Program-made: the position numbers and the translations under genes
Assembly: GCF_024609785.1 (NCBI RefSeq)
Contig: NZ_JANHJQ010000009.1
Location: 1 to 64,000, forward strand
Length of the DNA: 64,000 bases
From: Pseudalkalibacillus decolorationis
GTDB taxonomy: Bacteria > Bacillota > Bacilli > Bacillales > Fictibacillaceae
Direction of reading: 5' to 3'
In this document: positions 16,680 to 25,691 of the stretch, piece by piece
Position numbering within the stretch: position 1 is the first letter of the stretch
How the letters are laid out: every line of letters begins with the position of its first letter
Notes under the pieces: generated by a model
What the model was told of the DNA's origin: nothing
Seen by the model: only the letters and a program-made list of their open reading frames with translations
The model's database searches: none

Positions 16680-17411
16680 CTAATTGCTTCGACCAGGCAA
16701 GTAATGTTGGGGTTCTTGTGATAAATCTTTGGAGTCACTCGTATCTACTTCGACCACTCCGTATTGATTATAAAAAGCTAATGTTACTCGTGTGTACTCA
16801 TCTGGTTCTATTGAATACGACTTCAATTGGGTGTTTAACCAGGCGCGATCCTTTTGAAGAAACTTTAGATTATGATCAATAACTTGGCCATCCATAATAA
16901 GCGGAATTGGTATGAATGTAGGTGAAGGATGCAATTGTAAATCCTTCGTCTGGACTGCCCTTGAAGTCGATTTAGGAATAACACTCATTTTTCCCGCCGA
17001 TTCCATCACAGCAATCTCGATATCTTTGGTATTTATAAAACCTTTTATTCTAAGCTCAGACATCAATTCTTCAGTCGTCATACGAATTTTTCTTAACCCT
17101 TTTTCATTTATGTCACCGTTCCTGATCAAAACCGTAGATGTCTCTACTAACATCCAACGAAGTTTATTGTTTAGCGTAAGGACAGTAAACAAAAAATATA
17201 ATAAGACAAACGCCAATCCGAAATATAGTGTCTCAAACGTCTGATCGGAGGCAAGCGGGTCGCTGAGCACGGTACCTAGAACGAGTACAACGAGAAGATC
17301 AAAACTGTTCATTTGTGATACCGCCTTCTTCCCTGCAATTCTCAGAAAAAGGTAGCCACCAATAAAAATCAAGATTGGTGAGATGATGAATTTGAATACA
17401 TCCACGGACAT
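16680..17411 (-). CDS. DUF421 / YetF family membrane protein
   Basis: This 243-residue protein has three N-terminal membrane helices (about 8-25, 38-55 and 60-80) with the family motif GKKAVSQMNSFDLLV. Two soluble alpha-beta DUF421 domains follow (about 85-150 and 150-225), including LRIKGFINTKDIEIAVMES (quoted in part). B. subtilis has several such proteins (YetF, YdfS, YkjA); some affect spore and germination membranes, but the role here is unknown. It lies 44 bp upstream of the dehydrogenase in the same direction, so the two may be co-transcribed. Confidence 0.8.
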   Translation of the reverse strand: MSVDVFKFIISPILIFIGGYLFLRIAGKKAVSQMNSFDLLVVLVLGTVLSDPLASDQTFETLYFGLAFVLLYFLFTVLTLNNKLRWMLVETSTVLIRNGDINEKGLRKIRMTTEELMSELRIKGFINTKDIEIAVMESAGKMSVIPKSTSRAVQTKDLQLHPSPTFIPIPLIMDGQVIDHNLKFLQKDRAWLNTQLKSYSIEPDEYTRVTLAFYNQYGVVEVDTSDSKDLSQEPQHYLPGRSN

Positions 17412-17457
17412 TCACTCCTCATGAAACAGCTTTTTCCATCGCCAAAGAAATTATTTT

Positions 17458-17617
17458 AAGTGCGTGTTCAAAAAGGAGGACAAAAAGAGCCGAGAAGTTC
17501 GAGGCGTGACAATCTCGAGGACCAGAACGTATGCTATTAATACGTGAGGACCGGAGAGATCAAACAACGAAGAAATTCGAGAGCTATTTTTACCGGACTT
17601 TTTGAACAACCTCTTTA
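17458..17617. repeat. Repeat family 1, copy B
   Basis: This 160-bp element has ends AAGTGCGTGTTCAAAAAG and CTTTTTGAACAACCTCTT, which are imperfect inverted repeats. The core contains GAGAAGTTCGAGG, AATACGTGAGGACCGGAGAG and GAAGAAATTCGA segments shared with copies E and F. Confidence 0.85.
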
Positions 17618-17686
17618 AGGGTCTTCTCAATCAGGTCGTTTCAAGTCTGCCTAAAACCTCTTTCAAAAGTTAGCTACTGTATTACC

Positions 17687-18511
17687 CTACTTAGATTTAC
17701 TTTTTGGTCGAGCTATCGTATCAAAGTTTTCTGCAAGGTTAGAAAGGTCACGTTTTAACTCTTCTCCCGACATCGGGACACCATGCCCTGTAATCGCGAT
17801 CTCTGGCTCTAATCCCTTAAGTGTTCGTACCGATTCCTTGGCAGCATCCCAATCCATCGTAAAATAAGCAGGTGGGCCATGAATTTCTTGTTGCTGCGTC
17901 ATAACTTTATACAGTGATTCTTGATCAACAGTTACAAACGCATCTCCGACAATTAACGCACTGTCTTTATCCCGATATAAGGAAATATGGCCAGGGGTAT
18001 GTCCTGGTGTATGAATCCATCGCCACTCCGTCAAAAAAGGAATCGATCCATCGCCAGGAAGACCTCTCAATCGATTTTTAATATCAATAGAATGATTCGG
18101 AAAAAGTGGAGACATTTCACTTATTATTCCACCATCTACAGTTGGGTCACCAGGCGGATAATCCTCATTACCTGTTAAATAAGGAAATTCCAATTGATGT
18201 GCATAAACAGGAATATCCCAATGCTCAGCCAAAACTTCTACACTTCCCACATGATCGAAATGTCCATGTGTAAGAATAATGGCTTCAGGTCGACACCCTT
18301 GTCCAAATTGTTTTTCTGCACCTTTGATTATTTTTTCAGCTGATTTTGGCATACCTGCATCAATTAACACCCATTTGTTGTTTGAAGTATTAATAAAACA
18401 AATATTAACAATCTGATTTGTATAACAGTAAACATCACGGATCACGAGATTCCCTTTTCCGCTCGAAACTGAAGTTACTGGTAGAAAAGCATGTTCAACT
18501 TCACGATTCAT
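17687..18511 (-). CDS. MBL-fold metallo-hydrolase
   Basis: This 274-residue protein has the metallo-beta-lactamase metal motif THGHFDH (about 92-98), a second-shell TPGHTPGH (about 165-172), the bridging Asp in LIVGDAF and a final His in ITGHG. The family includes glyoxalase II-like, lactonase and quorum-quenching hydrolases. The exact substrate cannot be read from sequence. There is no signal peptide, so it acts in the cytoplasm. It is transcribed alone, with repeat copy B downstream. Confidence 0.8.
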   Translation of the reverse strand: MNREVEHAFLPVTSVSSGKGNLVIRDVYCYTNQIVNICFINTSNNKWVLIDAGMPKSAEKIIKGAEKQFGQGCRPEAIILTHGHFDHVGSVEVLAEHWDIPVYAHQLEFPYLTGNEDYPPGDPTVDGGIISEMSPLFPNHSIDIKNRLRGLPGDGSIPFLTEWRWIHTPGHTPGHISLYRDKDSALIVGDAFVTVDQESLYKVMTQQQEIHGPPAYFTMDWDAAKESVRTLKGLEPEIAITGHGVPMSGEELKRDLSNLAENFDTIARPKSKSK

Positions 18512-18693
18512 TTCCTACACACCTCATATCTTTTCACTTTCAATCGATATTATGTTTCTCTACATGTTAAAAAATTATGTTCGAATAGGACCGGGATAAA
18601 TGTTTGTTTTTCTAAAATGTACATGCTTACCCATTCATGTCAGCGGTACAAGCATAAGATGTATTATTGCTATGGAAAAAGGAGGTTAAATAA

Positions 18694-18849
18694 ATGAGCG
18701 GATGGGATAACAGAAAAGGCTTTGCATTGATTGTTGTGCTTTTTATTCTTCTTATCATTGTAGGAGTATCCTATAATCGTGATGGCCGTCGCGGCGGTTT
18801 CGGTTGTAACGGTTTCGGTGGCGGCTATGGTGGCGGCTTCGGTTGGTAA
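18694..18849 (+). CDS. YjcZ family sporulation protein
   Basis: This 51-residue peptide has the family-defining hydrophobic segment FALIVVLFILLIIVG (residues 10-24), followed by a Gly/Phe/Tyr-rich tail (GGFG, GGYGGG). YjcZ-type peptides are small membrane-associated sporulation or spore-coat proteins. AAAAAGGAGG sits 9 nt before the ATG. A strong terminator lies about 120 bp downstream. Confidence 0.85.
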   Translation: MSGWDNRKGFALIVVLFILLIIVGVSYNRDGRRGGFGCNGFGGGYGGGFGW

Positions 18850-18882
18850 TTTAACCCGAAAATGAGGTTTGGGCGCTGAAGC

Positions 18883-18955
18883 TAGACAGCGGAAGTGCCC
18901 TGTTCAGGTGTGACAAACTGCAGCTGGACATTACATCTACGCGAACAAACTTTTT
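18883..18955. repeat. Repeat family 2, rearranged fragment
   Basis: The copy contains GGGCGCTGAAGCTAGACA, GCGGAAGTGCCCTGTTCAGGTGTGACAA (in parts) and CTGGACATTACATC, which are right-end and left-end pieces of family 2 in altered order. It is probably the product of deletion. Confidence 0.55.
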
Positions 18956-18967
18956 ATTCTTTAATGA

Positions 18968-19037
18968 ATAAGGACTGACTCGGTTCTTTCCTCTCTAAGT
19001 CAAAGAAAGAGGATCGGTAGCTGAGTCAGTCCTTTTT
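18968..19037. terminator. Long bidirectional terminator
   Basis: AAGGACTGACTC pairs with GAGTCAGTCCTT and is followed by TTTTTAT. An inner TCTTTC/GAAAGA stem extends it. It separates the yjcZ-like gene from the CAP lipoprotein gene. Confidence 0.8.
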
Positions 19038-19048
19038 ATATTTGTAAA

Positions 19049-19138
19049 GAAAACTTGGCTAGCGCCAAGCCTTAGCGCAGGCGATCGCCTTAGTTGCGCT
19101 TATACTATAGAAAGTATTTTTTATACTTTCTTAACGTG
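19049..19138. repeat. Repeat family 3, copy 3
   Basis: This 90-bp copy is nearly identical to copy 1 (10854-10942), differing mainly in the T-run of the last hairpin. It ends 13 bp before the stop of the CAP lipoprotein gene. Confidence 0.85.
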
Positions 19139-19150
19139 GAAAAACGGGCT

Positions 19151-19888
19151 TTACTTTTCAATAAACATTTGTGTCCAGTAAATCCCTTGTTCCCCGCCTT
19201 TAGCGCGTCCTACGCCAATTTGGGTCACATCTTTGTTCATAATGTTACGACGGTGCCCGGGGCTGTTCATCCAAGCTTTAACGACTTGCTCTGCTGATTG
19301 CTGTCCTGCGGCAATATTTTCACCCGCTGATTGATACGATACACCAAATTCCTGCATCATTTGGAAAGGTGAACCATAGTTAGGTGAGTTATGTGAAAAG
19401 TATCCGTTTTCCAGCATATCATTTGATTTTTCCTGAGCAACCTTTGATAATTTAACATTCGCCTTTAAAGGTGATAATCCAGCTTTTTCTCTTTCCTGAT
19501 TCGTGAGTTCAATTACTTTTTTCTCGATCTCACTTATAGCTGTTGCTCCATCTTGTGGTTGAGGAGCTGTATTGGGTTGATTCCCCTGTTGTCCGTTTTG
19601 ACGGAAATTTGGAGGAGCATATTGATTTGGTGGAACGTTTCGATCCGTTTGACGATATTGAGAAAATGGATCATTATTATATTGGCCATATAATCCATTG
19701 TAAGATCGATTCCTTATTCGATTCCTACCTGCATCATATGTTTCAGGGTTATTATCACCCTTGTCATCAACCGTAATTGGTTCATAATTCATTTCATCTG
19801 CACCCTGATTTTCGCCAGTATTACATGCAGACAACATGCTTATTGAAAGCACTGCTGAAAATAAGATGCTTAGCCTAAGATTTTTCAT
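19151..19888 (-). CDS. CAP-domain (SCP/PR1, YkwD-like) lipoprotein
   Basis: The protein has about 245 residues. The signal peptide ends in lipobox LSAC, followed by a long Gln/Asn/Pro-rich linker (about 30-118). The CAP domain comes next, with LTNQEREKAGLSPL, GYFSHNSPNYGSPFQMM, GENIAAG and WMNSPGHRRNIMN (quoted separately). YkwD-type CAP lipoproteins are extracellular, often sporulation or stress associated, with unknown activity. The start is ATG 19888 because AAAGGAG lies 9 nt upstream; a further ATG at 19915 has no such site. Confidence 0.85.
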   Translation of the reverse strand: MKNLRLSILFSAVLSISMLSACNTGENQGADEMNYEPITVDDKGDNNPETYDAGRNRIRNRSYNGLYGQYNNDPFSQYRQTDRNVPPNQYAPPNFRQNGQQGNQPNTAPQPQDGATAISEIEKKVIELTNQEREKAGLSPLKANVKLSKVAQEKSNDMLENGYFSHNSPNYGSPFQMMQEFGVSYQSAGENIAAGQQSAEQVVKAWMNSPGHRRNIMNKDVTQIGVGRAKGGEQGIYWTQMFIEK

Positions 19889-20099
19889 TATTCTGGTCTC
19901 CTTTAGAAAGGTCAATAAGCATTCTTAATGTATGTAAAGTAGAATATTTTACCCTTAAAAAAGGTTTCCAGTAAACGTAACGTGGCACTACATAACCTAG
20001 CAGAATTAGGTATAAAATAAGGAAAATAAAAATTAAACTTCTTCTATATTGGAAGTTGTTATGTATGAGTTCGTTATTATTACCTATCAGTAACGACAA
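19875..20099 (-). CDS. Possible small single-pass membrane protein
   Basis: An open frame of 74 codons from a TTG inside the end of lutC contains one hydrophobic helix (FIFLILYLILLGYVV) followed by a basic tail. It overlaps the start of the CAP lipoprotein gene by 14 bases. I see no convincing ribosome binding site, so it may be chance. Tight packing with the neighbouring frames is the only support. Confidence 0.3.
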   Translation of the reverse strand: MSLLIGNNNELIHNNFQYRRSLIFIFLILYLILLGYVVPRYVYWKPFLRVKYSTLHTLRMLIDLSKGDQNNEKS

Positions 20100-20799
20100 T
20101 ATAGGTGGCTGTTATTGGTCCATGAACCCCAACAACTAAATTCATTTCAATGTCAGCACTATTGCTAGGGCCAGAAATAAAATTAATACATGAAGGAACA
20201 TTTCCATTTTCTTGTTCCATCTTATGAATATAGTGTGTTGCCTGAGTCATTCGTGGGACAATTGTGCTTTTTGGAATAATTGCAATGTAATTTGTTGGGA
20301 GTAGACTAACGGACCTTCCTTTTCCGTTATCGCTGAATAATACAACTGTTCCTGACTCAGCTAATGTTATGTCAGCAAACGTAATTCCGACATCTGCTCT
20401 TTCAGAAATTATAATGTTTTTCTCACCAATACTTGGATCCCAAATGTGAACATCGACACCTGCCCTTCCAGCATTTTCATAATAGTCATTGATACCGTAT
20501 TCTTTAAAGCGAGGGTCATCCCAACTTACGATTGATTTTGCATCAAAATGTTCTATTACTGTCGTAAGCATATTGTTCAGCTCTAAGCAAGTCGTTGTTT
20601 CAACACGTGTATGAATTCGATCACATTGGGTTCCCAAGACATCTAGCAGTTCATCTTCTGTTGCATTCTTAAGAACATTCCATTGTGGTTGGTGTTTCCA
20701 TTGGGGACGAGCAACCGGAGTGGTTCGTCTTTCACGCCCTAGACTTTTAGCGATTTGATTTAGAAATTGTTCTTTATTATGGACAGCTCCATTTTTCAT
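20080..20799 (-). CDS. lutC: L-lactate utilisation protein LutC
   Basis: This 239-residue protein of the LUD/DUF162 family carries the motifs ADVGITFADITLAESGTV (in part) and VSLLPTNYIAII, ending with GPSNSADIEMNLVVGVHGP (in part). With LutA and LutB it forms the complex that oxidises L-lactate to pyruvate in Bacillus. Its ATG overlaps the lutB stop by one base (TAATG). It is the last gene of a lutA-lutB-lutC operon lying immediately downstream of the fucose and glycan locus. Confidence 0.93.
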   Translation of the reverse strand: MKNGAVHNKEQFLNQIAKSLGRERRTTPVARPQWKHQPQWNVLKNATEDELLDVLGTQCDRIHTRVETTTCLELNNMLTTVIEHFDAKSIVSWDDPRFKEYGINDYYENAGRAGVDVHIWDPSIGEKNIIISERADVGITFADITLAESGTVVLFSDNGKGRSVSLLPTNYIAIIPKSTIVPRMTQATHYIHKMEQENGNVPSCINFISGPSNSADIEMNLVVGVHGPITATYIVVTDR

Positions 20800-22226
20800 T
20801 ACTGGTCCCCTCCTTTATCACGTTTCTTAAACCATTCTCTAAAGCTTTGTTTACTAGGTTCAGGGAAATCCCGAATATCGGTCCATGGTTTTATTGGACC
20901 AGGTCCTTTCTTAACTTTTCCATCTTTAATAAAAGGGCTCATTACTGTAGGTGCTGATTTTGAACCCATTGAGAAAATTTTCGGGGAACTTGCAGCTAAA
21001 GAAAAACCTCTCATCGCTAGTTTTTCACCAAATGTTCCCTTACCATGCTCCTCTACGATATTCCGACGATGCTTCACAAGCAAGTCGTGAAGCGGAATTT
21101 TCACTGGACAAGCTTCCGTACATGCTGCACATAAGCTTGAAGCATATGGAAGCTCCTTATAATCTTCATACCCACCTAACAATGGTGAAAGTACCGCACC
21201 GATAGGACCTGGATAAATCGATCCATATGAGTGACCACCAATATGTCGATAAATAGGACAAACATTAATGCAAGCAGCACAACGAATACAATGAAGTGCC
21301 GACTGAAACTCTGTCCCAAGAATGTTTGAACGACCATTGTCTAAAATGACGAGGTGGAATTCTTCGGGCCCATCTACGTCCCCTTTATCCTTTGGACCAA
21401 TTAATCCGGTAATATAGCTTGTTAGTTTTTGCCCTACAGCACTTCGGCAAAGCATACTGACTAAAATGTCTAGTTCCTCCCACGTTGGTACGATCCGCTC
21501 CATACCCATCACAGTAATTTGAGTTTTGGGCAGGGATGTAGACAATCGAGCATTTCCTTCGTTTGTCACTAATGAAATCGCACCTGACTCGGCTACGGCG
21601 AAGTTACAGCCGGTTATTCCTATATCTGCCGATAAAAAGTCAGCACGTAATTGTTCTCTCGCAAATAAAGCAAGTTCTTCGGGTTTGGATGTTTTCTTAT
21701 ATCCTTTCTTTTCAGAAAAGGTTTCACGTATTTGTTCTTTATTTTTGTGTAAAGCCGGGGCAACAATATGTGATGGAGGGTCATGATCGTCTAGTTGAAG
21801 TATGTATTCCCCAAGGTCAGATTCAATGACTTCACAGCCCAGTGCTTCAAGAGCATCGTTCATGCTAATCTCTTCAGTAACCATTGATTTCGATTTTATG
21901 ATTTTTTTTGCCTTCTTTTCCTTAGAAACCCTTGTGATATATTCATTTGCTTCTTCTGCTGTTTGCGCAAAGAAAACATGGCCTCCTTGCTTACAAACAT
22001 TCTCAGTAAGTTCTTCTAAATAGTAATCTAAGTTTTCTAACGTATGTTGACGAATCTCCTCTGATAAATTTCGCCACTCTTCCCAATCCCCTAGCTCCTC
22101 AGCTGCATTTAATTTTGCACCCTTCAGTCTTTCTTGTGCTGACACCACTGCATTTCTCATGAATGAATTTCGAAGGCCCTTGTCCACACGACCAAAAAAT
22201 TCTACGTCTCCTATTTTCATTGGCAT
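20799..22226 (-). CDS. lutB: L-lactate utilisation iron-sulfur protein LutB
   Basis: The protein has 475 residues. An N-terminal LUD domain (about 60-290, with [12 protein letters not shown]) is followed by two 4Fe-4S cysteine clusters: [15 protein letters not shown] (about 308-322) and [17 protein letters not shown] (in part, about 358-374). It transfers electrons from lactate oxidation within LutABC. The gene lies downstream of lutA; a 33-bp degenerate copy of repeat family 1 sits in the lutA-lutB gap. Confidence 0.93.
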   Translation of the reverse strand: MPMKIGDVEFFGRVDKGLRNSFMRNAVVSAQERLKGAKLNAAEELGDWEEWRNLSEEIRQHTLENLDYYLEELTENVCKQGGHVFFAQTAEEANEYITRVSKEKKAKKIIKSKSMVTEEISMNDALEALGCEVIESDLGEYILQLDDHDPPSHIVAPALHKNKEQIRETFSEKKGYKKTSKPEELALFAREQLRADFLSADIGITGCNFAVAESGAISLVTNEGNARLSTSLPKTQITVMGMERIVPTWEELDILVSMLCRSAVGQKLTSYITGLIGPKDKGDVDGPEEFHLVILDNGRSNILGTEFQSALHCIRCAACINVCPIYRHIGGHSYGSIYPGPIGAVLSPLLGGYEDYKELPYASSLCAACTEACPVKIPLHDLLVKHRRNIVEEHGKGTFGEKLAMRGFSLAASSPKIFSMGSKSAPTVMSPFIKDGKVKKGPGPIKPWTDIRDFPEPSKQSFREWFKKRDKGGDQ

Positions 22227-22250
22227 CTATCTCACCCCCTTTATTCTATT

Positions 22251-22283
22251 AATGTGTGTTCAAAAGGGAGGTTTGAACAACCC
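22251..22283. repeat. Repeat family 1, minimal copy C within the lut operon
   Basis: Only the two ends remain: TGTGTGTTCAAA and TTTGAACAACCC flank AGGGAGG, making a simple hairpin. It lies between lutA and lutB and looks like the product of internal deletion. Confidence 0.6.
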
Positions 22284-22284
22284 A

Positions 22285-23004
22285 TTACCCTCTGCTATTG
22301 AGTACTTGTGCAATATGCATCACTTTAATAGGTTTCCCTTGACGTTCAATACGGCCACCGATATTCATTAAGCAACCACAGTCTGCACCGATTAGAACTT
22401 CTGCATCAGTTTCCTCGATATGTTCTATTTTTTCATTTACCATTTGTTCAGAAATCGGAACCATTTTCACTGAGAACGTACCCCCAAAACCACAGCATAT
22501 TTCTTTATTTGGAAGATTTGAAAGTTCTAAGCCTTTCACATTTTCTAGTAGTTTCATTGGAGCATCCTTAACACCAAGTAATCGAGACATATGACAAGAC
22601 GTGTGATATGTTGCTCTCTTCGAAAAAGACGCTCCTACATTTTCAACTTTTAACACATCAACGATAAACTGAGTGAATTCAAACGTCCTATTAGCAAGTG
22701 ATTGTGCTTTTTCCTGCCACTCTTTATCGTGATCAAACAAATGAACATATTCATGAAACATCGTTACACATGATCCGGACGGGGATACAATATAGTCAGA
22801 TTGTTCAAATGTTTTAATCATATGTTTGGCAACATCTTTCGTTTCTTTATGATAGCCGCTGTTATAAGCTGGCTGACCACAGCAGGTTTGGTTTTTTGGG
22901 AAAACCACTTCACAATTAAGACGCTCTAAAATTTCAACTGTATCTTTCCCAACATATGGGTAAAATACATCCCCAAGGCAGGTAATAAATAAGGATACTT
23001 TCAT
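22285..23004 (-). CDS. lutA: L-lactate utilisation protein LutA
   Basis: This 239-residue protein has two CCG-type cysteine-rich domains: [12 protein letters not shown] (about 43-54) and [13 protein letters not shown], with further SPSGSC and GADCGC motifs. Such domains bind iron-sulfur clusters in lactate and glycolate oxidation complexes. The start is ATG 23004, preceded by GAGGGGAAAG; the longer frame upstream lacks family similarity. It is the first gene of lutABC. I did not find a clear promoter in the short gap to the upstream alpha-fucosidase gene, so some read-through from the glycan locus is possible. Confidence 0.92.
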   Translation of the reverse strand: MKVSLFITCLGDVFYPYVGKDTVEILERLNCEVVFPKNQTCCGQPAYNSGYHKETKDVAKHMIKTFEQSDYIVSPSGSCVTMFHEYVHLFDHDKEWQEKAQSLANRTFEFTQFIVDVLKVENVGASFSKRATYHTSCHMSRLLGVKDAPMKLLENVKGLELSNLPNKEICCGFGGTFSVKMVPISEQMVNEKIEHIEETDAEVLIGADCGCLMNIGGRIERQGKPIKVMHIAQVLNSRG

Positions 23005-23170
23005 TTCTTTCCCCTCATTCTTACGATAATTTCGTAATTTGTTCCTGGATCTGTATTTGAATCCGAACATTAAAAGTTAGTATTTTCAGAATACAAAGCG
23101 TTTTTTTGTGTTCCAATACTCATCCTGTCGAGGTTCTATTTGCTACTTAATTTCTAGTGTCTAACCTCAA

Positions 23171-24550
23171 CTACTTGAGCCTGAATACATGTGCGATCGG
23201 AGCCTTCCCTCCCGTTTCCGTCTCGGGTAGCTTTATGGAGAGTCCTGCTTCTGTTTGTGTATAGTTAAATTTATCTTCACTACCGACCATATTAAGATTG
23301 TTGACGTTTTCTGTATATGGGATTACCACTTCCTCATCTACATGCGTATCATCACTTGGATAGAGATAAAAGCAGTAAACAATATCGTCTTTACGTGTGA
23401 AAGCGAAATTATCTTTGAAGTAAGGAGCACAGATGCGGGTACCATATATTGCCTCACCATAAACATTCATCCAGGCGCCAAGCTCTTTAATACGTGTAAT
23501 TGCTCCCTCGGGCAGACGTCCATCTGGTTGTGGCCCTACATTTAGAGCCAAATTACCACCTTTAGATACTACTTCTATCAGCGTATGTACGATTTGACGC
23601 GTAGATTTGTATTTATCCTCATATCTGAAAGAAAATGAAGTACCCATTGTGATACAGCTTTCCCAGGGCACACTCAGCGGATGCTCAGGAATTGTCTGCT
23701 CCGGTGTTACATAATTTTCATATGGTCCACCAACAGTGCGATCAGCCGTAATAAGCCAAGGCTGTTCTTCTCGGGCCTTTTCTACAACTTCTCCAAGGCG
23801 AATGTCCTGCTTCCTTTTGCCAACCCATCCAGCATCGAGCCAGAGAACGTCAATACGACCGTATTTGGACATCAACTCCATAATTTGCTCATGGGTAAAT
23901 GACACGAACTGATTCCATAACCATGGATACTCCGTCGGATCATAAGACGGGCCACGCCACATATCACGACCACGTTCCATTCCGGATGCCCAGTAGTAAG
24001 GAGTGTTCCAGTCTGCTTTTGAGAAATAGGTAGCAATCGCTAATCCCTTGTCACGAAAAGCATCAAAAAGATGTTTACATATATCGGCATACTTGTGCAT
24101 GTGAAATGGAGTGTCTGGCCCTGTCACTCTGTAATCGGTTGTATGAGTATCCCACATACAAAAACCATCATGATGTTTTGTCGTGAAAATGAAGTACTTG
24201 AAACCACCTTCAGCAGCTAAATCAGCCCAAATCTCTGGTTGAAATCGTATCGGATTGAACGTTTTATTTAAATCAAAATATTGACGCTTTAATTCCTCTC
24301 CATCCTCTTCCCAGTCAATACCATCTCGTGACCAATCTGCATCATGATCGCTTAGCGCCCATGATTCCACCACACCGAGTTGAGAATAAGGACCCCAGTG
24401 CATCATTATTCCTAGCTTTTGATCTTGAAACCATTCAAGGCGTTCTAAGAGTAATGGATCTTCTGGTTTTACCCATTCTTTCTCAGCACTGTAATTGTGC
24501 ACCCCATGATCAATCACCTGTTGCTGTTTTTCTTCCATGCCATCACTCAT
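23171..24550 (-). CDS. Alpha-L-fucosidase, GH29 (first of three)
   Basis: This 459-residue cytoplasmic enzyme has no signal peptide. GH29 signatures include LGIMMHWGPYSQ, FTTKHHDGFCMWDT (about 122-135) and the nucleophile D239 in IDVLWLDAGW. KGGNLALNVGPQPDG is the conserved loop after the barrel, and a beta-sandwich domain follows (about 370-459). GH29 retaining enzymes release alpha-linked L-fucose from glycan termini or core. It ends the glycan and fucose locus on the lut side and lies 37 bp beyond the stop of the adjacent oxidoreductase gene's downstream end, so it is likely co-transcribed. Confidence 0.9.
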   Translation of the reverse strand: MSDGMEEKQQQVIDHGVHNYSAEKEWVKPEDPLLLERLEWFQDQKLGIMMHWGPYSQLGVVESWALSDHDADWSRDGIDWEEDGEELKRQYFDLNKTFNPIRFQPEIWADLAAEGGFKYFIFTTKHHDGFCMWDTHTTDYRVTGPDTPFHMHKYADICKHLFDAFRDKGLAIATYFSKADWNTPYYWASGMERGRDMWRGPSYDPTEYPWLWNQFVSFTHEQIMELMSKYGRIDVLWLDAGWVGKRKQDIRLGEVVEKAREEQPWLITADRTVGGPYENYVTPEQTIPEHPLSVPWESCITMGTSFSFRYEDKYKSTRQIVHTLIEVVSKGGNLALNVGPQPDGRLPEGAITRIKELGAWMNVYGEAIYGTRICAPYFKDNFAFTRKDDIVYCFYLYPSDDTHVDEEVVIPYTENVNNLNMVGSEDKFNYTQTEAGLSIKLPETETGGKAPIAHVFRLK

Positions 24551-24587
24551 ATTAAGTCCTCCTTTTATAGGTGAAATTACAAAAAAA

Positions 24588-25670
24588 TTATTGTTTTACT
24601 TCCACATCCTCATCAAATTGGACTTCCGCTCCTGTTTCACTTGATTCATAAATACCACAAAGTATTTTCATCATTTCTACACCGTCTTGAACTGGGCTGA
24701 TTGTCTCTCTTTCACCCAAGCAACAAGATACGAAATGGTCGATTTCACTCTGGAATCCTTTATTGAAATCAAACGACAATGAGTCAATTTGTGGTTGAGC
24801 ATTTAAAATCGTGTCATTTTTTTCAGTTACAAGCAAAAGTTCGGGCTCAATTTCCGCTCCACCCTTGTCACCATATAAGCTGACTGCGAATTCCTCTTTC
24901 TTGGCATGAAGCGTAAAACTGACATCAATCATCAAGGAAGCACCATTCTCAAATCGAATGATTGCATTAGCCATATCTTCCACTGTATTGTAATCAGGGT
25001 CATAGTCTGCAGCTTTATAGAAGGATAGATTTTTAATATTTGAACGGTTTCCAAGTTTGGAATAGGTGTTGCCGCTTATGGATTTAACCTTTGGCTTTCC
25101 CATAAGATACCAGCATAAATCAATAACATGGACTCCTAAATCTATTAAAGGACCGCCTCCTGACCTTTCCTTATCTGCAAACCAGCCACCGGGATTCCCT
25201 AATGGTCTTATACAGGACGCTTTTGCATAGTATATTTCTCCAAGTTCATCTGAATCAATAAACTTTTTTAATACTTCAGTATTTGTTCCAAAACGACGGA
25301 CAAAGCCTACCTGAAGCACTTTCCCACTTTCCTTTACTGCCTCTTCTATCTGGTGTGCTTCTTCTACTGTTTTACATAATGGCTTTTCAATCAAAACATG
25401 TTTACCTGCTTTTAAGGCAGCAATTGAAATTTCAGCATGGGAGTTATTCCATGTACAAATGCTTACTGCATCAACTTGTGGATCTTCTAGTAGGTTTTTA
25501 TAGTGCGTATAATACTTTTCAGCACCGTACTTGTTCGTTTTTTCCTGTGCTCTTTGCTCATTCATATCACAAATGGCATAGATTTCTACCTCGTTATTCT
25601 TTTGATAGGATTGAAAGTGCATATCAGAAATAGAGCCTGCACCAATCACACCAATTTTTAATTTCCCCAT
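24588..25670 (-). CDS. Gfo/Idh/MocA family oxidoreductase (A)
   Basis: This 360-residue NAD(P)-dependent sugar oxidoreductase has the N-terminal Rossmann loop IGVIGAGSISDMH and the EKPLCKTVEEA motif (family EKP, Lys about 96). The C-terminal dimerisation and substrate domain contains GGGPLIDLGVHVIDLCWYLMG (in part). Family members oxidise or reduce cyclic sugars and inositols. It follows the TIM-barrel isomerase-like gene by 21 bp, so the two likely act in one pathway. Two start codons (25679 and 25670) are possible; AAGG lies 9 nt before the second. Confidence 0.85.
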   Translation of the reverse strand: MGKLKIGVIGAGSISDMHFQSYQKNNEVEIYAICDMNEQRAQEKTNKYGAEKYYTHYKNLLEDPQVDAVSICTWNNSHAEISIAALKAGKHVLIEKPLCKTVEEAHQIEEAVKESGKVLQVGFVRRFGTNTEVLKKFIDSDELGEIYYAKASCIRPLGNPGGWFADKERSGGGPLIDLGVHVIDLCWYLMGKPKVKSISGNTYSKLGNRSNIKNLSFYKAADYDPDYNTVEDMANAIIRFENGASLMIDVSFTLHAKKEEFAVSLYGDKGGAEIEPELLLVTEKNDTILNAQPQIDSLSFDFNKGFQSEIDHFVSCCLGERETISPVQDGVEMMKILCGIYESSETGAEVQFDEDVEVKQ

Positions 25671-25691
25671 ATTCTTCATCCTTCCTCTCTA

